This document shows positions 10,012-19,293 of a DNA stretch of 64,000 nucleotides, in pieces. Source of the stretch: a bacterium BMS3Abin11. Lineage in GTDB: Bacteria; Pseudomonadota; Gammaproteobacteria; BMS3Bbin11. A program made the position numbers and the translations under genes. The stretch spans positions 1 through 64,000 of the forward strand of contig BDTD01000025.1 in the NCBI GenBank assembly GCA_002897635.1. The letters are read 5' to 3'. Position 1 is the stretch's first letter, and each line of letters opens with the position of its first letter. The notes under the pieces are model-generated. The model searched no databases, was not told where the DNA came from, and worked only from the letters and a program-made list of their open reading frames with translations.

Positions 10012-10716
10012 TTACCAATTAATTCCGAGACCAAGGCCCAGCCCACTTTGATTAACATCCCATTTAAAAATATCACTCTCAAAATCAGTTGAAAGATATC
10101 GGTAGTTAACAAGCGCCGACCAGGTTTTATTAAAGTGATAACCGCCCCCAACAACCACTTGCCAGACAGAATCTGAATCACCTGTGCCTATGTCACCACG
10201 GAGTCTGAGTGACCACTTGTCTGTCTTTACCGGTTGCCAGACTGCACCAATAAAACCATCAACCCAGCTGTCACCACCATTCAAATCGCCTATTACAGGT
10301 AATGTCAGATCTTCATCAATTTTTTGATACCGGCCGCCAGCAATAATATCAAATTGCTCAGACAGGCTATAGCTGAGACCTGCTTCGACTATTTTCTGAT
10401 CTATCGATATATCGATGGCTCCTACCTGCCGGTCATTACCGCCAGACAGTTTGATAAAGAAGCCATCTACAAAATATCCCCAGCTATCCGACTTAGCTTC
10501 AAAGCGTGCGGCCAGGCCCGCATCAACAAAAGATATCAGGTCGCCGAAATCTGCTTTAAAGTCCACCTCCTGCCCAGCGACTGCGGTTGTACCATCAAGG
10601 TTTGCAGCCCATAAATAGGGGGTAAACTGGTAGTCCCATTCTGCGTGTGAATTTGCAGAAAGGCCGGCTAATAGAATTCCCAGCGTAGTGAAGGCAACAG
10701 CCCTTTTTGTATACAT
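10012..10716 (-). CDS. Outer-membrane beta-barrel protein
   Basis: A 234-aa exported protein of unknown specific role. Residues 1-25 are a signal peptide (basic start, hydrophobic GILLAGLSANSHA, cleavage near SHA-EW). The mature chain has alternating beta strands with aromatic girdles (WDYQFTPYLWAANL, WGYFVDGFFI, WQVVVGGGYHF) and ends in LGLGINW, a terminal-aromatic strand that fits BAM recognition. Family relatives are usually annotated only as outer-membrane or porin-like proteins. It is probably monocistronic. A tandem 10-bp repeat lies just upstream. Confidence 0.75.
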   Translation of the reverse strand: MYTKRAVAFTTLGILLAGLSANSHAEWDYQFTPYLWAANLDGTTAVAGQEVDFKADFGDLISFVDAGLAARFEAKSDSWGYFVDGFFIKLSGGNDRQVGAIDISIDQKIVEAGLSYSLSEQFDIIAGGRYQKIDEDLTLPVIGDLNGGDSWVDGFIGAVWQPVKTDKWSLRLRGDIGTGDSDSVWQVVVGGGYHFNKTWSALVNYRYLSTDFESDIFKWDVNQSGLGLGLGINW

Positions 10717-10730
10717 TTTTTTATCCTCTT

Positions 10731-10750
10731 TTGACCTGTTTTGACCTGTT
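10731..10750. repeat. Tandem 10-bp repeat upstream of the beta-barrel gene
   Basis: TTGACCTGTT occurs twice in direct tandem, followed by a decayed third unit (TTTGACTATA), 15 bp before the start of the minus-strand beta-barrel gene. The 10-bp period is about one helical turn, so an operator is possible, but replication slippage is an equally good explanation. Confidence 0.5.
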
Positions 10751-10768
10751 TTTGACTATATCACACAG

Positions 10769-11077
10769 CTATATGTCAAAAATGTGTTCGTTATCCTGGG
10801 TATCGTCCAGACCACGATAGAAATAGACAAAACGTCCATAATCGATATCAATTTTCAATATGGCACCGTGATTGTGACCATAATCGACATAACCGGGAAT
10901 AGCACTATCGAGATGGCATTCGCTGCTGTGCTGCGGCGCTTCAAAATCCCGGTCTTTGTCATACCATGACAACAGCATAAACTCACCCAGTTCTTTTTCT
11001 GCAATTTCATCAGCAATCTGCTGGGCAGCATGGTAATCATCTGGTGCTGATTCTGTGTGTATTTCGATTTCTTTCAT
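10769..11077 (-). CDS. Small acidic protein, possibly AF1514/DUF5619-like
   Basis: A 102-aa soluble protein without a signal peptide. It begins KEIEIHTESAPDDYHAAQQIADEIAEKELGEFMLLSWYD and has a His-rich centre (PQHSSECHLDS, VDYGHNHGAILKID). From memory this resembles a small uncharacterised family named after archaeal AF1514 (DUF5619); the assignment is tentative. The His and Cys residues could bind metal, but no defined motif is present. The gene is expressed away from its neighbours, with its own ribosome site (AGAGAACC) upstream of the ATG. Confidence 0.65.
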   Translation of the reverse strand: MKEIEIHTESAPDDYHAAQQIADEIAEKELGEFMLLSWYDKDRDFEAPQHSSECHLDSAIPGYVDYGHNHGAILKIDIDYGRFVYFYRGLDDTQDNEHIFDI

Positions 11078-11291
11078 TCTGGTTCTCTCGTTTATTTGTT
11101 CTTACAAATACTATCACTGCTACCCCGTAAACATTCTAAAAAGTTTTTTGCTTTCCCCGCGTACTTTGCGATCCCCACGAGAGGAAATGTTTTGGGTTTA
11201 GGGGCTAGGGAACATCTGAACGTTTCGATGCTCTAAGTTGCTAAGGTTTACGATTTACGACCTACTACTTACGACTTACGACTCATAATTC

Positions 11292-11729
11292 ATGAAAAAT
11301 GAACCATACGGTATCGGCCAACAAATTCAACGCAATCTACTTGCGATAATCAGCCTTGTCGTGGCCATCAGTGCACTTAGCTATAATACCTGGCGAAACG
11401 AAACCACTGAAGTAAACCGAAATCTCAGAGTAGCATCATTCGAAATACTGATTAATCTTGGCAAGCTACAACTGATCACTGATTATGCTCATTATGACAA
11501 CAACTCTGAGCAGGGAAACCCTATAACCGGCTGGGGACACGTCGCCATGATTGAAGACCTGAGCTTCCTGATGCCCGCTCCATTTCCAGAAATGGCTGCA
11601 GACCTGAAACAGGTCTGGTCGGATAACTGGCAAAACCTGGGAAAAGATCAGAACAGCGTAAAACACATCACCAATGCAATTATTGCCATGCGAAAAACAG
11701 TAAAATCTCAGCTGAAAACTATTAACTGA
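11292..11729 (+). CDS. Hypothetical single-span membrane protein
   Basis: A 145-aa protein I do not recognise. It has one membrane segment at about residues 14-33 (LLAIISLVVAISALSY), followed by a soluble, mostly helical domain with several Trp residues. It converges on rsmE with a 20-bp gap. The sequence just upstream (about 11150-11290) is interspersed-repeat DNA (a 'TACTTTGCGAT' type repeat and a run of TTACGAC-like words), so the promoter is unclear. Confidence 0.6.
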   Translation: MKNEPYGIGQQIQRNLLAIISLVVAISALSYNTWRNETTEVNRNLRVASFEILINLGKLQLITDYAHYDNNSEQGNPITGWGHVAMIEDLSFLMPAPFPEMAADLKQVWSDNWQNLGKDQNSVKHITNAIIAMRKTVKSQLKTIN

Positions 11730-11750
11730 ATGTGAAAGTAAAAATCGTTT

Positions 11751-12452
11751 TTAAACAGAACGAAATCTGGCTAAAAAACTAACAGCGGCCGTTTCGATTC
11801 GTAGTATATTTTGTCCCAGGCTTATTTTTTTTGCACCTGCTGCAATTGTTTTATTTACTTCCTCATCTGTAAAACCACCTTCAGGTCCCACCAATAACAA
11901 TTTATCTAAACGGCTAATGGTATTTAGTTTCTCACCATCCGGGTGGGCTAGTAAGACTTCTCTGCCACCGGCACATGCCTCTCTAACTACATCTTCAGGC
12001 TTTGCTGCTGGCAGCAACTCCGGTAGCCAGGCTGAACCGCTTTGCTTGCAGGCTTCGAGGCAGATTCTTTGCCAGCGTTCGGCGCTGTTTTTACCTGGCT
12101 TGCTGACACTGCGCAGACATAATAATGGCTGCCAGGCACTGATGCCTAACTGTGTTGCCATATCCAGCATTGTGGACTGACGATCACCCTTTGCGATGGC
12201 TGTTGCAAGCATGATATTCGGCACTTGAGGTGGGACATGATTCACTTCACCAATCCTTAAACTGGCTGTATTCCGACCTTCCAGATTTTTAACGCTGGCC
12301 CTGGTAACATTTCCCTTGCCATCGATAAGGCGTATCGAATCACCCACATTGAGTCGTCTCACACCAAGGGCATGCCAAGCCTCTTTGCCAGATAATGTAA
12401 TTAGGCTATCCTCCTTAAACCCTTCCTTAAGGTAGAATGTTGGCATACTCAT
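11751..12452 (-). CDS. rsmE: 16S rRNA (uracil-1498-N3)-methyltransferase RsmE
   Basis: RsmE methylates N3 of U1498 in 16S rRNA, using SAM and a SPOUT (trefoil-knot) fold. The 233-aa product has the N-terminal PUA-like region (residues 1-75) and the knot motifs LLVGPEGGFTDEEV and LGQNILRIETAAV at about 185-225, where SAM binds. The length is normal. Its ATG overlaps the rsmJ stop by four bases, so rRNA-modification genes rsmJ and rsmE are probably translated together. Confidence 0.94.
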   Translation of the reverse strand: MSMPTFYLKEGFKEDSLITLSGKEAWHALGVRRLNVGDSIRLIDGKGNVTRASVKNLEGRNTASLRIGEVNHVPPQVPNIMLATAIAKGDRQSTMLDMATQLGISAWQPLLCLRSVSKPGKNSAERWQRICLEACKQSGSAWLPELLPAAKPEDVVREACAGGREVLLAHPDGEKLNTISRLDKLLLVGPEGGFTDEEVNKTIAAGAKKISLGQNILRIETAAVSFLARFRSV

Positions 12453-13180
12453 AATGACTTTCCAGTTGGCAGGTAGACTTCATAGCGAACGACTTTTCCC
12501 TCATGCAGTGCTACATGATCGTTAGCCAGTGGTGGTGAGTGTAAAGGCCTTTTTACTACTACTCTACGCAGGGCATGCTGGCGCGCAACTCGAAGAAGTT
12601 TTTCATCATCCCTGTCATCACCAACGATCTCGCGTAAGACTCGCACCGATTTTGGCGGCAAGGCCGAGCGTTTGCGCTTTGGGGGAAACATTGGATCCAT
12701 GAATATCACATCGGTAGCAGGTAATTGCTTTATCAATTCGATGGCATCACCGTATTTTGCTTCAATCTTCTCTATGCCGGAGAGTGCAGATGAACGTGCT
12801 AAGCTCAGTGCGGAAACCAATAATGCGAAGACGACTGGGTTACGCTCTATTGCAATCACTCTATTTGCGATTAATGCCAGTTTCAGACTATCCCCAGCCA
12901 GGCCAGCTGTCGCATCAATGACGATTCCACCACGCGCTGGTGCGAGCGCACGAAGAAGAGGCTGTTTACCGGTAAACCCCGCTGGCTTCGATAAAACTGG
13001 CTGTATTTTCTCACCCTTTTCTGTATTTAATACCAGGCCATTATTTTCACAGGATAAAAAATAGCCTGAGACAGGGGCTTCACTACATATTGGAAGATTT
13101 AATAAGGACAGGGCATTAATCAGTTCTGCCGGCAAGCTGGATAAACAGCTCTCCAACAAAGGAACCTTGCCAGGCAGCAT
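12449..13180 (-). CDS. rsmJ: 16S rRNA (guanine-1516-N2)-methyltransferase RsmJ
   Basis: RsmJ is a class I SAM methyltransferase that modifies G1516 of 16S rRNA. The 243-aa product has SAM motif I as IVIDATAGLAGDSLKLAL (about residue 90) and the catalytic FMDPMFPPKRKRSAL motif (about 160), typical of RsmJ. The N-terminal 60 residues are less conserved. It overlaps rsmE by four bases and starts two bases after the membrane permease gene ends, so the three form a compact operon read leftward. Confidence 0.9.
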   Translation of the reverse strand: MLPGKVPLLESCLSSLPAELINALSLLNLPICSEAPVSGYFLSCENNGLVLNTEKGEKIQPVLSKPAGFTGKQPLLRALAPARGGIVIDATAGLAGDSLKLALIANRVIAIERNPVVFALLVSALSLARSSALSGIEKIEAKYGDAIELIKQLPATDVIFMDPMFPPKRKRSALPPKSVRVLREIVGDDRDDEKLLRVARQHALRRVVVKRPLHSPPLANDHVALHEGKVVRYEVYLPTGKSL

Positions 13181-13182
13181 AA

Positions 13183-14250
13183 TCAGGCAGTGGTGTCATC
13201 AACCACATCATGTCGTGGCCAGACCTTGAGCAACACTTGAACAACCGTTGCCAGCGGGATAGCAAAAAATATCCCCCAGAAACCCCACAGCCCACCAAAG
13301 ATCAGCACGGCAAGAATGATGGCTATAGGATGTAAATTTACTACTTCAGAAAACAGCAGAGGAACCAGTAAATTTCCGTCCAGAGCCTGAATCACACCAT
13401 AGCTAACTATTAACCAGCCAGTCTGTGGCTCCCAGCCCCATTGAAAAAAAGCGATAAGTATAACGGGAATGGTCACCACCACGGCCCCGACATAGGGAAT
13501 AATTACCGACAATCCAATGAGTACAGATATCAGCATGGCATAGTGTAGCCCGAACAAAGAAAAAACAGCATAGGTCACTGACCAGACAACAATAATTTCC
13601 CACACCTTACCACGTACATATTTGGCAATCTGGCTATTTACCTGTGTCCATACCGTCACAGCCAGTCTGCGTTGCTTTGGCAGAAAACCACTGATCCATT
13701 CTGAAATTAGTTCCTTGTCCTTGAGAAAGAAAAAAACAAGCAGTGGCACAAGAAAAAGATAAACCACCATCGCCAGTAGTCCAGGGACCGACGCCAGTGT
13801 CTTGGTCAGAATATATTGTGCTGTACCGCCTATCTCTGAACGCAGAATAACTGCCAGCTCACGAATCTGATTTTCTGTAATCAAGGCCGGGTATTTTGCC
13901 GGTAATTCCAGCAAACTCTTCTGGCTAGCCGAAATCATGCTAGGGGTCTCCTGTAGCAACTGGCTCACCTGAGTAGATAGTAGAGGCAACAACCAGAACA
14001 GCATGAGTAAATAAAACACCATAAATAAAGTAAAGCTGATCACCGAGGCGAGCAGACGGCTGCAGTTCATGCTAATGAGCTGTCGTACAATACCTTCAAG
14101 CAAATAAGCGATTACGATACTGGCGAACACCGGTGCCAGCATATCCCCCATAGTCAGCACTATTAAAAGACTGCCGATTAGTAGGAACAACAATATCAGT
14201 GCCTGGGGATCAGAAAAATACCGTTGCCACCAAAGGCGAATCAAATTCAT
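13183..14250 (-). CDS. AI-2E/PerM-family membrane protein
   Basis: A polytopic inner-membrane protein of the PerM/AI-2E transporter family, whose substrates are mostly undefined. I chose the ATG at 14250 (MNLIRLWWQRYFSDPQA), which gives 355 aa and the usual family start; an upstream extension to 14322 adds 24 unrelated residues. Membrane segments are visible near residues 15-65, 70-95, 155-175, 205-270 and 285-345, including the typical GLSVIIPYVGAVVVTIPV stretch. It is the first gene of the leftward perM-rsmJ-rsmE operon and diverges from moaE. Confidence 0.85.
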   Translation of the reverse strand: MNLIRLWWQRYFSDPQALILLFLLIGSLLIVLTMGDMLAPVFASIVIAYLLEGIVRQLISMNCSRLLASVISFTLFMVFYLLMLFWLLPLLSTQVSQLLQETPSMISASQKSLLELPAKYPALITENQIRELAVILRSEIGGTAQYILTKTLASVPGLLAMVVYLFLVPLLVFFFLKDKELISEWISGFLPKQRRLAVTVWTQVNSQIAKYVRGKVWEIIVVWSVTYAVFSLFGLHYAMLISVLIGLSVIIPYVGAVVVTIPVILIAFFQWGWEPQTGWLIVSYGVIQALDGNLLVPLLFSEVVNLHPIAIILAVLIFGGLWGFWGIFFAIPLATVVQVLLKVWPRHDVVDDTTA

Positions 14251-14364
14251 TGGCACATATCTCTTATTTTCATCGTTGGGCGTGATTATACTGCCTGCAT
14301 AGTAAGAAACCGAAAGCGGCATGTATATGGATTTCTGATTGCTGCATTGCTATATTTGTTCGCT

Positions 14365-14826
14365 ATGATCAGGATAACCATACAGGAAAAAGATTTCAGT
14401 CTCGAGCAGGAAATAAGCTTATTGCGCAATGATCGGGTTGATATTGGTGCTATCGTTAGTTTTACTGGCCTGGTGCGTGACCTCAATGAAGGTGATGAGG
14501 TCAGCATGATGTCGCTAGAACACTACCCGGGCATGACGGAAAACCAGTTGCAGGAAATTGCCCAGCAGGCAGAATCACGTTGGCCACTACAGGGTATTAT
14601 CATCATTCACCGTGTCGGCACCCTGGCTCCCGGCGACCAGATAGTTCTTGTTATCACAGCCAGCCCGCACAGAGCGGCCGCCTATAAATCGAATCAGTTT
14701 ATCATGGACTTTTTGAAAACCAGAGCAACCTTCTGGAAAAAGGAAACACTGGAAAACCGCACACGCTGGGTAGAAAGTCGCCATGGTGATGATGTTGCCA
14801 CCAGCCGCTGGGAAGAACCGGCTTGA
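14365..14826 (+). CDS. moaE: Molybdopterin synthase catalytic subunit MoaE
   Basis: MoaE, with MoaD, converts precursor Z (cPMP) to molybdopterin. The 153-aa product shows the family core: GAIVSFTGLVRD, LEHYPGMTENQL, VGTLAPGDQIVLV, SPHRAAAY and FLKTRATFWKKE with the conserved catalytic lysines. ATG 14365 gives MIRITIQEKDF, a normal MoaE start, although no strong ribosome site precedes it. MoaD and the other moa genes are not in the window. An upstream in-frame extension to 14224 overlaps the divergent permease gene and is rejected. Confidence 0.93.
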   Translation: MIRITIQEKDFSLEQEISLLRNDRVDIGAIVSFTGLVRDLNEGDEVSMMSLEHYPGMTENQLQEIAQQAESRWPLQGIIIIHRVGTLAPGDQIVLVITASPHRAAAYKSNQFIMDFLKTRATFWKKETLENRTRWVESRHGDDVATSRWEEPA

Positions 14827-14904
14827 TGTACCTGTGTCTCTCAATCATAATAAATTCTGTATGCCGATAGATAGCGAAGGATAACGACTAAAACAGGAAA
14901 TATC

Positions 14905-15696
14905 ATGGGATTTCTAGAGAACAAGAAAATATTAATTGCCGGCGTCGCCAGTGACCGCTCAATTGCTTCAGGTATCGCACTTGCCATGGCGGCACAAGGT
15001 GCCGAACTTGCCTTTACCTATCAAACAGAAAAACTGCTAAAGCGTGTAGAAAAGATTGCCGAGGCCTGCGGTTCGTCTATCATTCTCCCCTGTGATGTAT
15101 CTGAAGACGAACAAATTGAAAATGCGTTCACGGAACTTGGTAAACAATGGGATGGCCTGGATGGCATCGTTCACTCCATTGCCTTCGCCCCGCGAGAGGA
15201 ACTTAAAGGCCTGTTCCTGGATGCGACCACCCGGAACGGCTTTAACATGGCACATGAAATTAGCTCCTACAGCTTCACCGCTCTGGCAAGAGCTGGAAGA
15301 AAAATGATGGAGGGTCGAAATGCAGCGCTGATTACCATGAGCTATATCGGTGCAGTACGCTCAATGCCTGGTTATAATATCATGGGCCTGGCCAAAGCCA
15401 GCCTGGAAGCAAATGTCCGCTACCTTGCTCAAAGTCTGGGTCCGGATGGCATCCGGGTAAATGCCATATCAGCAGGCCCGATCAAGACTCTTGCCGCAGC
15501 AGGCATAAGCGGCTTCAGGAAAATGCTCGATTTCTATGACAAAACTGCACCGCTAGGCCGTAGCGTTACCATTGAAGAAGTAGGAAACACCGCCGCCTTT
15601 CTCTGTTCTGACCTGGCATCAGGAATTACGGGTGAAATCACTTATGTGGATGGTGGGTTTAATACTGTTGGGATTGGGACGGGAATGGTGGAGTAA
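14905..15696 (+). CDS. fabI: Enoyl-ACP reductase (NADH) FabI
   Basis: FabI performs the last reduction of each fatty-acid elongation cycle. The 263-aa product starts [21 protein letters not shown], a variant Rossmann dinucleotide-binding motif (usually 'GVAS..SIA') characteristic of FabI. The catalytic Tyr-x6-Lys is in [21 protein letters not shown] at about residues 156-163, and the C-terminus has [17 protein letters not shown]. It follows moaE by 78 bp and is probably transcribed separately. An AGGAAA ribosome site precedes the ATG. Confidence 0.96.
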   Translation: MGFLENKKILIAGVASDRSIASGIALAMAAQGAELAFTYQTEKLLKRVEKIAEACGSSIILPCDVSEDEQIENAFTELGKQWDGLDGIVHSIAFAPREELKGLFLDATTRNGFNMAHEISSYSFTALARAGRKMMEGRNAALITMSYIGAVRSMPGYNIMGLAKASLEANVRYLAQSLGPDGIRVNAISAGPIKTLAAAGISGFRKMLDFYDKTAPLGRSVTIEEVGNTAAFLCSDLASGITGEITYVDGGFNTVGIGTGMVE

Positions 15697-15760
15697 TTTA
15701 AAAGAAGATAAAGATAAAAGACATTAAGGTAAAAAAAATGGGGTACCCTTATACTGTAAA

Positions 15761-16081
15761 TTAGTTAATGTCATCCCAGTCTTCACCATAATTTATGGTG
15801 ATTTCTTCACCTGCTTTTATGTGACGAGACGAATACAGTTCAAAACCGTCAAATTCCGCACAGTATTCCTTGCTGTGATTAAGGTAGCGTAATTTATTTC
15901 TACCCGATCGTCCAACTACCCTGTCCTCATCAAATACCCATAACACATGGCTACCATTCCTTTTTGCTTCAGGCCCTTCATATTCACCAAGGTAGGCATT
16001 ACTTTCTATGTCTTCTTTGGCAAAAAGACCTTTGCCGTGAATTCCAGAATCCATAACGTGAGTTAGTTTATATACGCTCAT
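15761..16081 (-). CDS. Small stand-alone SET-domain protein
   Basis: A 106-aa protein that is almost entirely a SET domain. Visible motifs are GIHGKGLFAKEDIE (SAM-binding N-flanking strand), RYLNHSKEYCAEF (the RF/LNHS motif) and KAGEEITINYGEDW (the GEEIT.xYG motif with the catalytic Tyr). SET proteins are SAM-dependent lysine methyltransferases; bacterial members of this size are little studied. There is no pre-SET or post-SET Cys cluster, and the insert between motifs is short. It converges on fabI and lies just downstream of the yihY-like gene. The substrate is unknown. Confidence 0.82.
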   Translation of the reverse strand: MSVYKLTHVMDSGIHGKGLFAKEDIESNAYLGEYEGPEAKRNGSHVLWVFDEDRVVGRSGRNKLRYLNHSKEYCAEFDGFELYSSRHIKAGEEITINYGEDWDDIN

Positions 16082-16108
16082 AGCCTCATTGGTATTTCCT
16101 TATACCAC

Positions 16109-17443
16109 TCACTGTTTCGAACTATATTGATCAGTAGCAAGCTGCTTGATAGTTATATCATTTATTGCAGAAAGCGCCTCCCGTTCAGCCCGCATAAGGA
16201 CATTTAGAACACTTTCATCTGCCTGGGGATTCATTCTCCTTGATCTTACCATTTTGGAATCATGAATATATGCAAGAAGATCAGCGGTGGTGGTTTCTTC
16301 AGGAGGACGACCGGGAATCAGAAGGCCTTCATCATTATCCACAACCTTTAAAAAGCCACCCTTTTCCAGCTGGTAGACAAATTTTTCGACCATATCCTCG
16401 GGTAACTGAAGTTGTCGTGCTACCACATCGAATGATATCGGTGGTTTTTTTGCGTAATAATTCCTTGCAACCAGCACCATTAACTGTAATGAAAGTGTCT
16501 CACTTTCATAGGGAGTCATATCATCCTCACCATGATAAAGGTAAAGTAATTTGTCTGCGTGCTGGTAATAATACGCAATGCTGGACCCTAAAAGTAGAAT
16601 TACCCAGATAATATAGATCCATATAAACAGGAGAATAACGGTCGCAAATGCAGAATAAATTGCATCGTACTTTGTCGAACCAACAATAAACAGGGTAAAC
16701 ACTATACTGGCAAGCTTGAATAAGAATGTCGTTATCGTTGCACCAAACAGCGCCGCCACAGGTTTGACACGCGTATTTGGTACGAACATATAAATAAAGC
16801 TTATTGCAAGCACGGTCAGGAAAAACGGCAGGTAAACCGACAGGGTGTCATACAGAAAGGCACCCGTATCTGTTTCTACTACCTGCTTGAACAGGCTGAA
16901 ACGCCCTACCGACTGGGATAATCCAACTGCGGAAAAAATTAGCACTGGTCCAACTATCAATACTGAAATGTAATGACTGAAACGTTCAAGTATCGGCCGG
17001 AGTTTTCTAACGCGCCAGGTGCTGTTAAATGCTACCTCGACCTGGCGAATTAGCGACACGACGGTGAACAATAGAACACCCAGGCCAACTGCACCAAGGA
17101 CACCAACCTTGATGTTATCGACAAAGCTGAGAACAGTAGCTGTGATTTCAACCCCTTTTTCTCCCAGGGGCTCCAGGGCGTTCAGTAGCAGGGGTTGTAG
17201 TTGATTATGTACACCAAAACCTTTAAGTACTGAAAATACGACCGCAAGCAGGGGTACCATCGAGAGGATGGACATATATACCAGCCCCATCGCGTACAAA
17301 TTGTTATTTCCGGCCAGCAGATCGGCTACTAACATCTGCAGCCCCCGAAAAAAAAGTAAACTCCTGCGTTTCCAACCTGGCAGATTGTTTATATTAGCTT
17401 GCCAGACAATGCGGTCCCACCAGCTTAGAAGATTTGTAAACAA
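16109..17443 (-). CDS. YihY/BrkB-family inner-membrane protein
   Basis: A 444-aa member of the YihY (virulence factor BrkB, once mis-called RNase BN) family. Residues 30-300 contain about six membrane segments with conserved family words such as LLAGNNNLYAMGLVYMSILSM and VEVAFNSTWRVRK. Residues 320-444 form a cytoplasmic tail resembling a winged-helix domain (PISFDVVARQLQLPEDMVEKFVYQLEKGGFL), found in the longer gammaproteobacterial members. The function is unproved. It follows the FKBP gene by 32 bp in the same direction and may be in its transcript. Confidence 0.88.
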   Translation of the reverse strand: MFTNLLSWWDRIVWQANINNLPGWKRRSLLFFRGLQMLVADLLAGNNNLYAMGLVYMSILSMVPLLAVVFSVLKGFGVHNQLQPLLLNALEPLGEKGVEITATVLSFVDNIKVGVLGAVGLGVLLFTVVSLIRQVEVAFNSTWRVRKLRPILERFSHYISVLIVGPVLIFSAVGLSQSVGRFSLFKQVVETDTGAFLYDTLSVYLPFFLTVLAISFIYMFVPNTRVKPVAALFGATITTFLFKLASIVFTLFIVGSTKYDAIYSAFATVILLFIWIYIIWVILLLGSSIAYYYQHADKLLYLYHGEDDMTPYESETLSLQLMVLVARNYYAKKPPISFDVVARQLQLPEDMVEKFVYQLEKGGFLKVVDNDEGLLIPGRPPEETTTADLLAYIHDSKMVRSRRMNPQADESVLNVLMRAEREALSAINDITIKQLATDQYSSKQ

Positions 17444-17475
17444 ATCACCCTCGGAGTTGATAAAGAAATCTCAGC

Positions 17476-18153
17476 TTACTTTACATTCAACAGCTCGATC
17501 TCAAAAACCAGGGTTTCACCCGGACCTATTGCAGACCCTGCACCTTTATCTGCATAAGCAAATTCTGGTGGAACAACAACTTCCCATTTATCGCCCACTT
17601 TCATCAGCGGCACAACTTCCTGCCAACCCTTGATTACGCCTGACAAACCAAAGGTTGCGGGTTTTTTGCGCTTGTAGGATGAATCAAATTCGGTTCCATT
17701 GATCAACTTACCTTTATAATTGACTGTAACTTCACTGTTTTTAGTAGCCTGCTTACCCTTTCCGGATTTAATGACCTTGTACTGAATACCGTTTTCAAGT
17801 GACTTGACTCCAGATTTCTTTGCGTTCTCCGCACGGTACTTGTCGCCGGCTTTCTTATTCGCAGCAATCTTATCCTTGAGTACTTTTAACTGTTTATCCC
17901 TTTCTGCCATCATCGATGCCTGCATCTCTTTGGTCGTCATTGCGGCTTTAGCTCCACTCAGTGCATCCTTCATTGCTGCTGAGAAAGCTGCTGGCTCAAC
18001 ATCCAGGCCTTCATTCATTAATGACAATGCAAGACGATAACCAACAGCATAACTAAACTTTTGCTTATGGCTCTTTAATTCAACAGCCATGGAGATAGCC
18101 GGAGTAGCCAGTGCTATGACCAGAACGGCCAGGGCGATATTTTTAAGTTTCAT
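17476..18153 (-). CDS. Periplasmic FKBP-type peptidyl-prolyl isomerase
   Basis: A 225-aa FkpA/Mip-type prolyl isomerase. Residues 1-23 form a signal peptide (IALAVLVIALATPAISMA). An N-terminal helical dimerisation domain spans about 30-110 (KFSYAVGYRLALSLM onward, then a long charged helix). The FKBP domain at 115-225 shows VTVNYKGKLINGTEFDSSYKR, GVIKGWQEVVPLMKVG and VPPEFAYADKGAGSAIGPGETLVFEIELL. It probably assists folding of envelope proteins. A short hairpin element follows its promoter-distal neighbour. Confidence 0.92.
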   Translation of the reverse strand: MKLKNIALAVLVIALATPAISMAVELKSHKQKFSYAVGYRLALSLMNEGLDVEPAAFSAAMKDALSGAKAAMTTKEMQASMMAERDKQLKVLKDKIAANKKAGDKYRAENAKKSGVKSLENGIQYKVIKSGKGKQATKNSEVTVNYKGKLINGTEFDSSYKRKKPATFGLSGVIKGWQEVVPLMKVGDKWEVVVPPEFAYADKGAGSAIGPGETLVFEIELLNVK

Positions 18154-18205
18154 TTTCTTCCTCTTCGATTGTGATATCCAGGAATTTTCCCGGCAAGTGG
18201 GTTAA

Positions 18206-18262
18206 AGAACCTCTGATTACATGCCATATCTCTGCCAGACATGGCATATAATCAGAGGCCCC
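18206..18262. mobile_element. Short MITE derivative (57 bp hairpin)
   Basis: The ends AGAACCTCTGAT and ATCAGAGGCCCC match the subfamily A termini with point changes, flanked by TTAA (18202-18205) and ATAA (18263-18266), a one-mismatch duplication. The interior ATTACATGCCAT/ATGGCATATAAT pairs with itself, so the element is a strong hairpin. It lies between the FKBP gene and the lipoprotein gene and may also act as a terminator. Confidence 0.6.
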
Positions 18263-18280
18263 ATAATGTTGTGAATAAGG

Positions 18281-19156
18281 CTACTTGATCTTAGCAGACA
18301 TCTCATTCAACAGGTTTACCAGATCAACATTGACTTCGTTTATCCATTGTTGCCATTGAGCCTGATATCCCTGAAAAGTTCCAGCATCCAATGTTTCGAG
18401 ATTTTTCCGGGTAATAATGATCACCTCTCCCGTTTCTGCAATACTGTTCATATCCGGCTGTGCCAGTTTCTTACTGCTTTTGCCCAGCTCTGTTACTGTC
18501 TCTTCCATTATTTTTTTGTCGGCAGGATTTATACTGCTATTCTGCTCGTTGATGGCTTTCTCTATTGAACTCGCCAGTGCATCTAGATGCCGGCGCATTA
18601 TATCGCTATATTCTTCAACTGCACCTGTTGCCTGATCGCCTAAACTTTCAGTCAACTGTATTAGCTGATTATTCAGACTCTCAAGCTCGGCTGTAACCGT
18701 CTTGCTGGCCTCTTCAAACTGCAGTGATATTTCATTACCAATGGTAGTAATGCGGTTAACGAAACCAGAAACTGCAGAACTAGCCAGTACCGCCTTTTCA
18801 GTTCTGTCATAATCCACCTTCCATTTGTCACCCTGCTTGACAAGATAGGTTACAAAATAAAGCATCTCGCTTTGTGAAGCATCGGGTTTTGAAATTTGTG
18901 TATGAACGCGCGCTTCATGCTCTTCAATGATTATCTTTCCCCACGAAGGATGCATACCGCTCCAGTCACGGGAAAATCCATCATAGCCCTTCTCACTTCC
19001 CAGGGTAGAATAATTAACGACATCGGCAACATTCCCCCCAATAACGGCTTGCCAGAACACCTGACTAACCTCCAGCGGGGTTTGCGGCTTGCTGCAAGCT
19101 GATAGCAATATCGCTAGCGCAAGTGACAATGATATGAAGGCATATTTAGATTTCAT
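18281..19156 (-). CDS. Lipoprotein with NTF2-like domain
   Basis: A predicted 291-aa lipoprotein of unknown function. Starting at ATG 19156, MKSKYAFISLSLALAILLSAC gives a basic start, a hydrophobic core and a lipobox LLSAC; an upstream TTG start would only add nine residues. Residues 30-120 resemble the NTF2-like DUF4878 fold (PLEVSQVFWQAVIGGNVADVV, VTYLVKQGDKWKVDYDRT). Residues 135-290 are predicted to be long helices with coiled-coil character (IGNEISLQFEEASKTVTAELESLN). It probably sits on the inner or outer membrane facing the periplasm. Confidence 0.72.
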   Translation of the reverse strand: MKSKYAFISLSLALAILLSACSKPQTPLEVSQVFWQAVIGGNVADVVNYSTLGSEKGYDGFSRDWSGMHPSWGKIIIEEHEARVHTQISKPDASQSEMLYFVTYLVKQGDKWKVDYDRTEKAVLASSAVSGFVNRITTIGNEISLQFEEASKTVTAELESLNNQLIQLTESLGDQATGAVEEYSDIMRRHLDALASSIEKAINEQNSSINPADKKIMEETVTELGKSSKKLAQPDMNSIAETGEVIIITRKNLETLDAGTFQGYQAQWQQWINEVNVDLVNLLNEMSAKIK

Positions 19157-19293
19157 TAAAAAACCCGATTTTGGCAATGGCAATAACGCGGGTCATTATA
19201 CTGGCAAAAGTGACCGCAAGAAAGGCATAACCGTCCTGCAGGAAATGCCCGTTGGGTGTAATTATCCAATTCAATGAATTAATCTGAGCTGCC

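Noticed and set aside
15735-15752. GGGGTACCCTTAT after fabI as a MITE end
   Set aside because: Only about ten bases match subfamily B, with no partner end.
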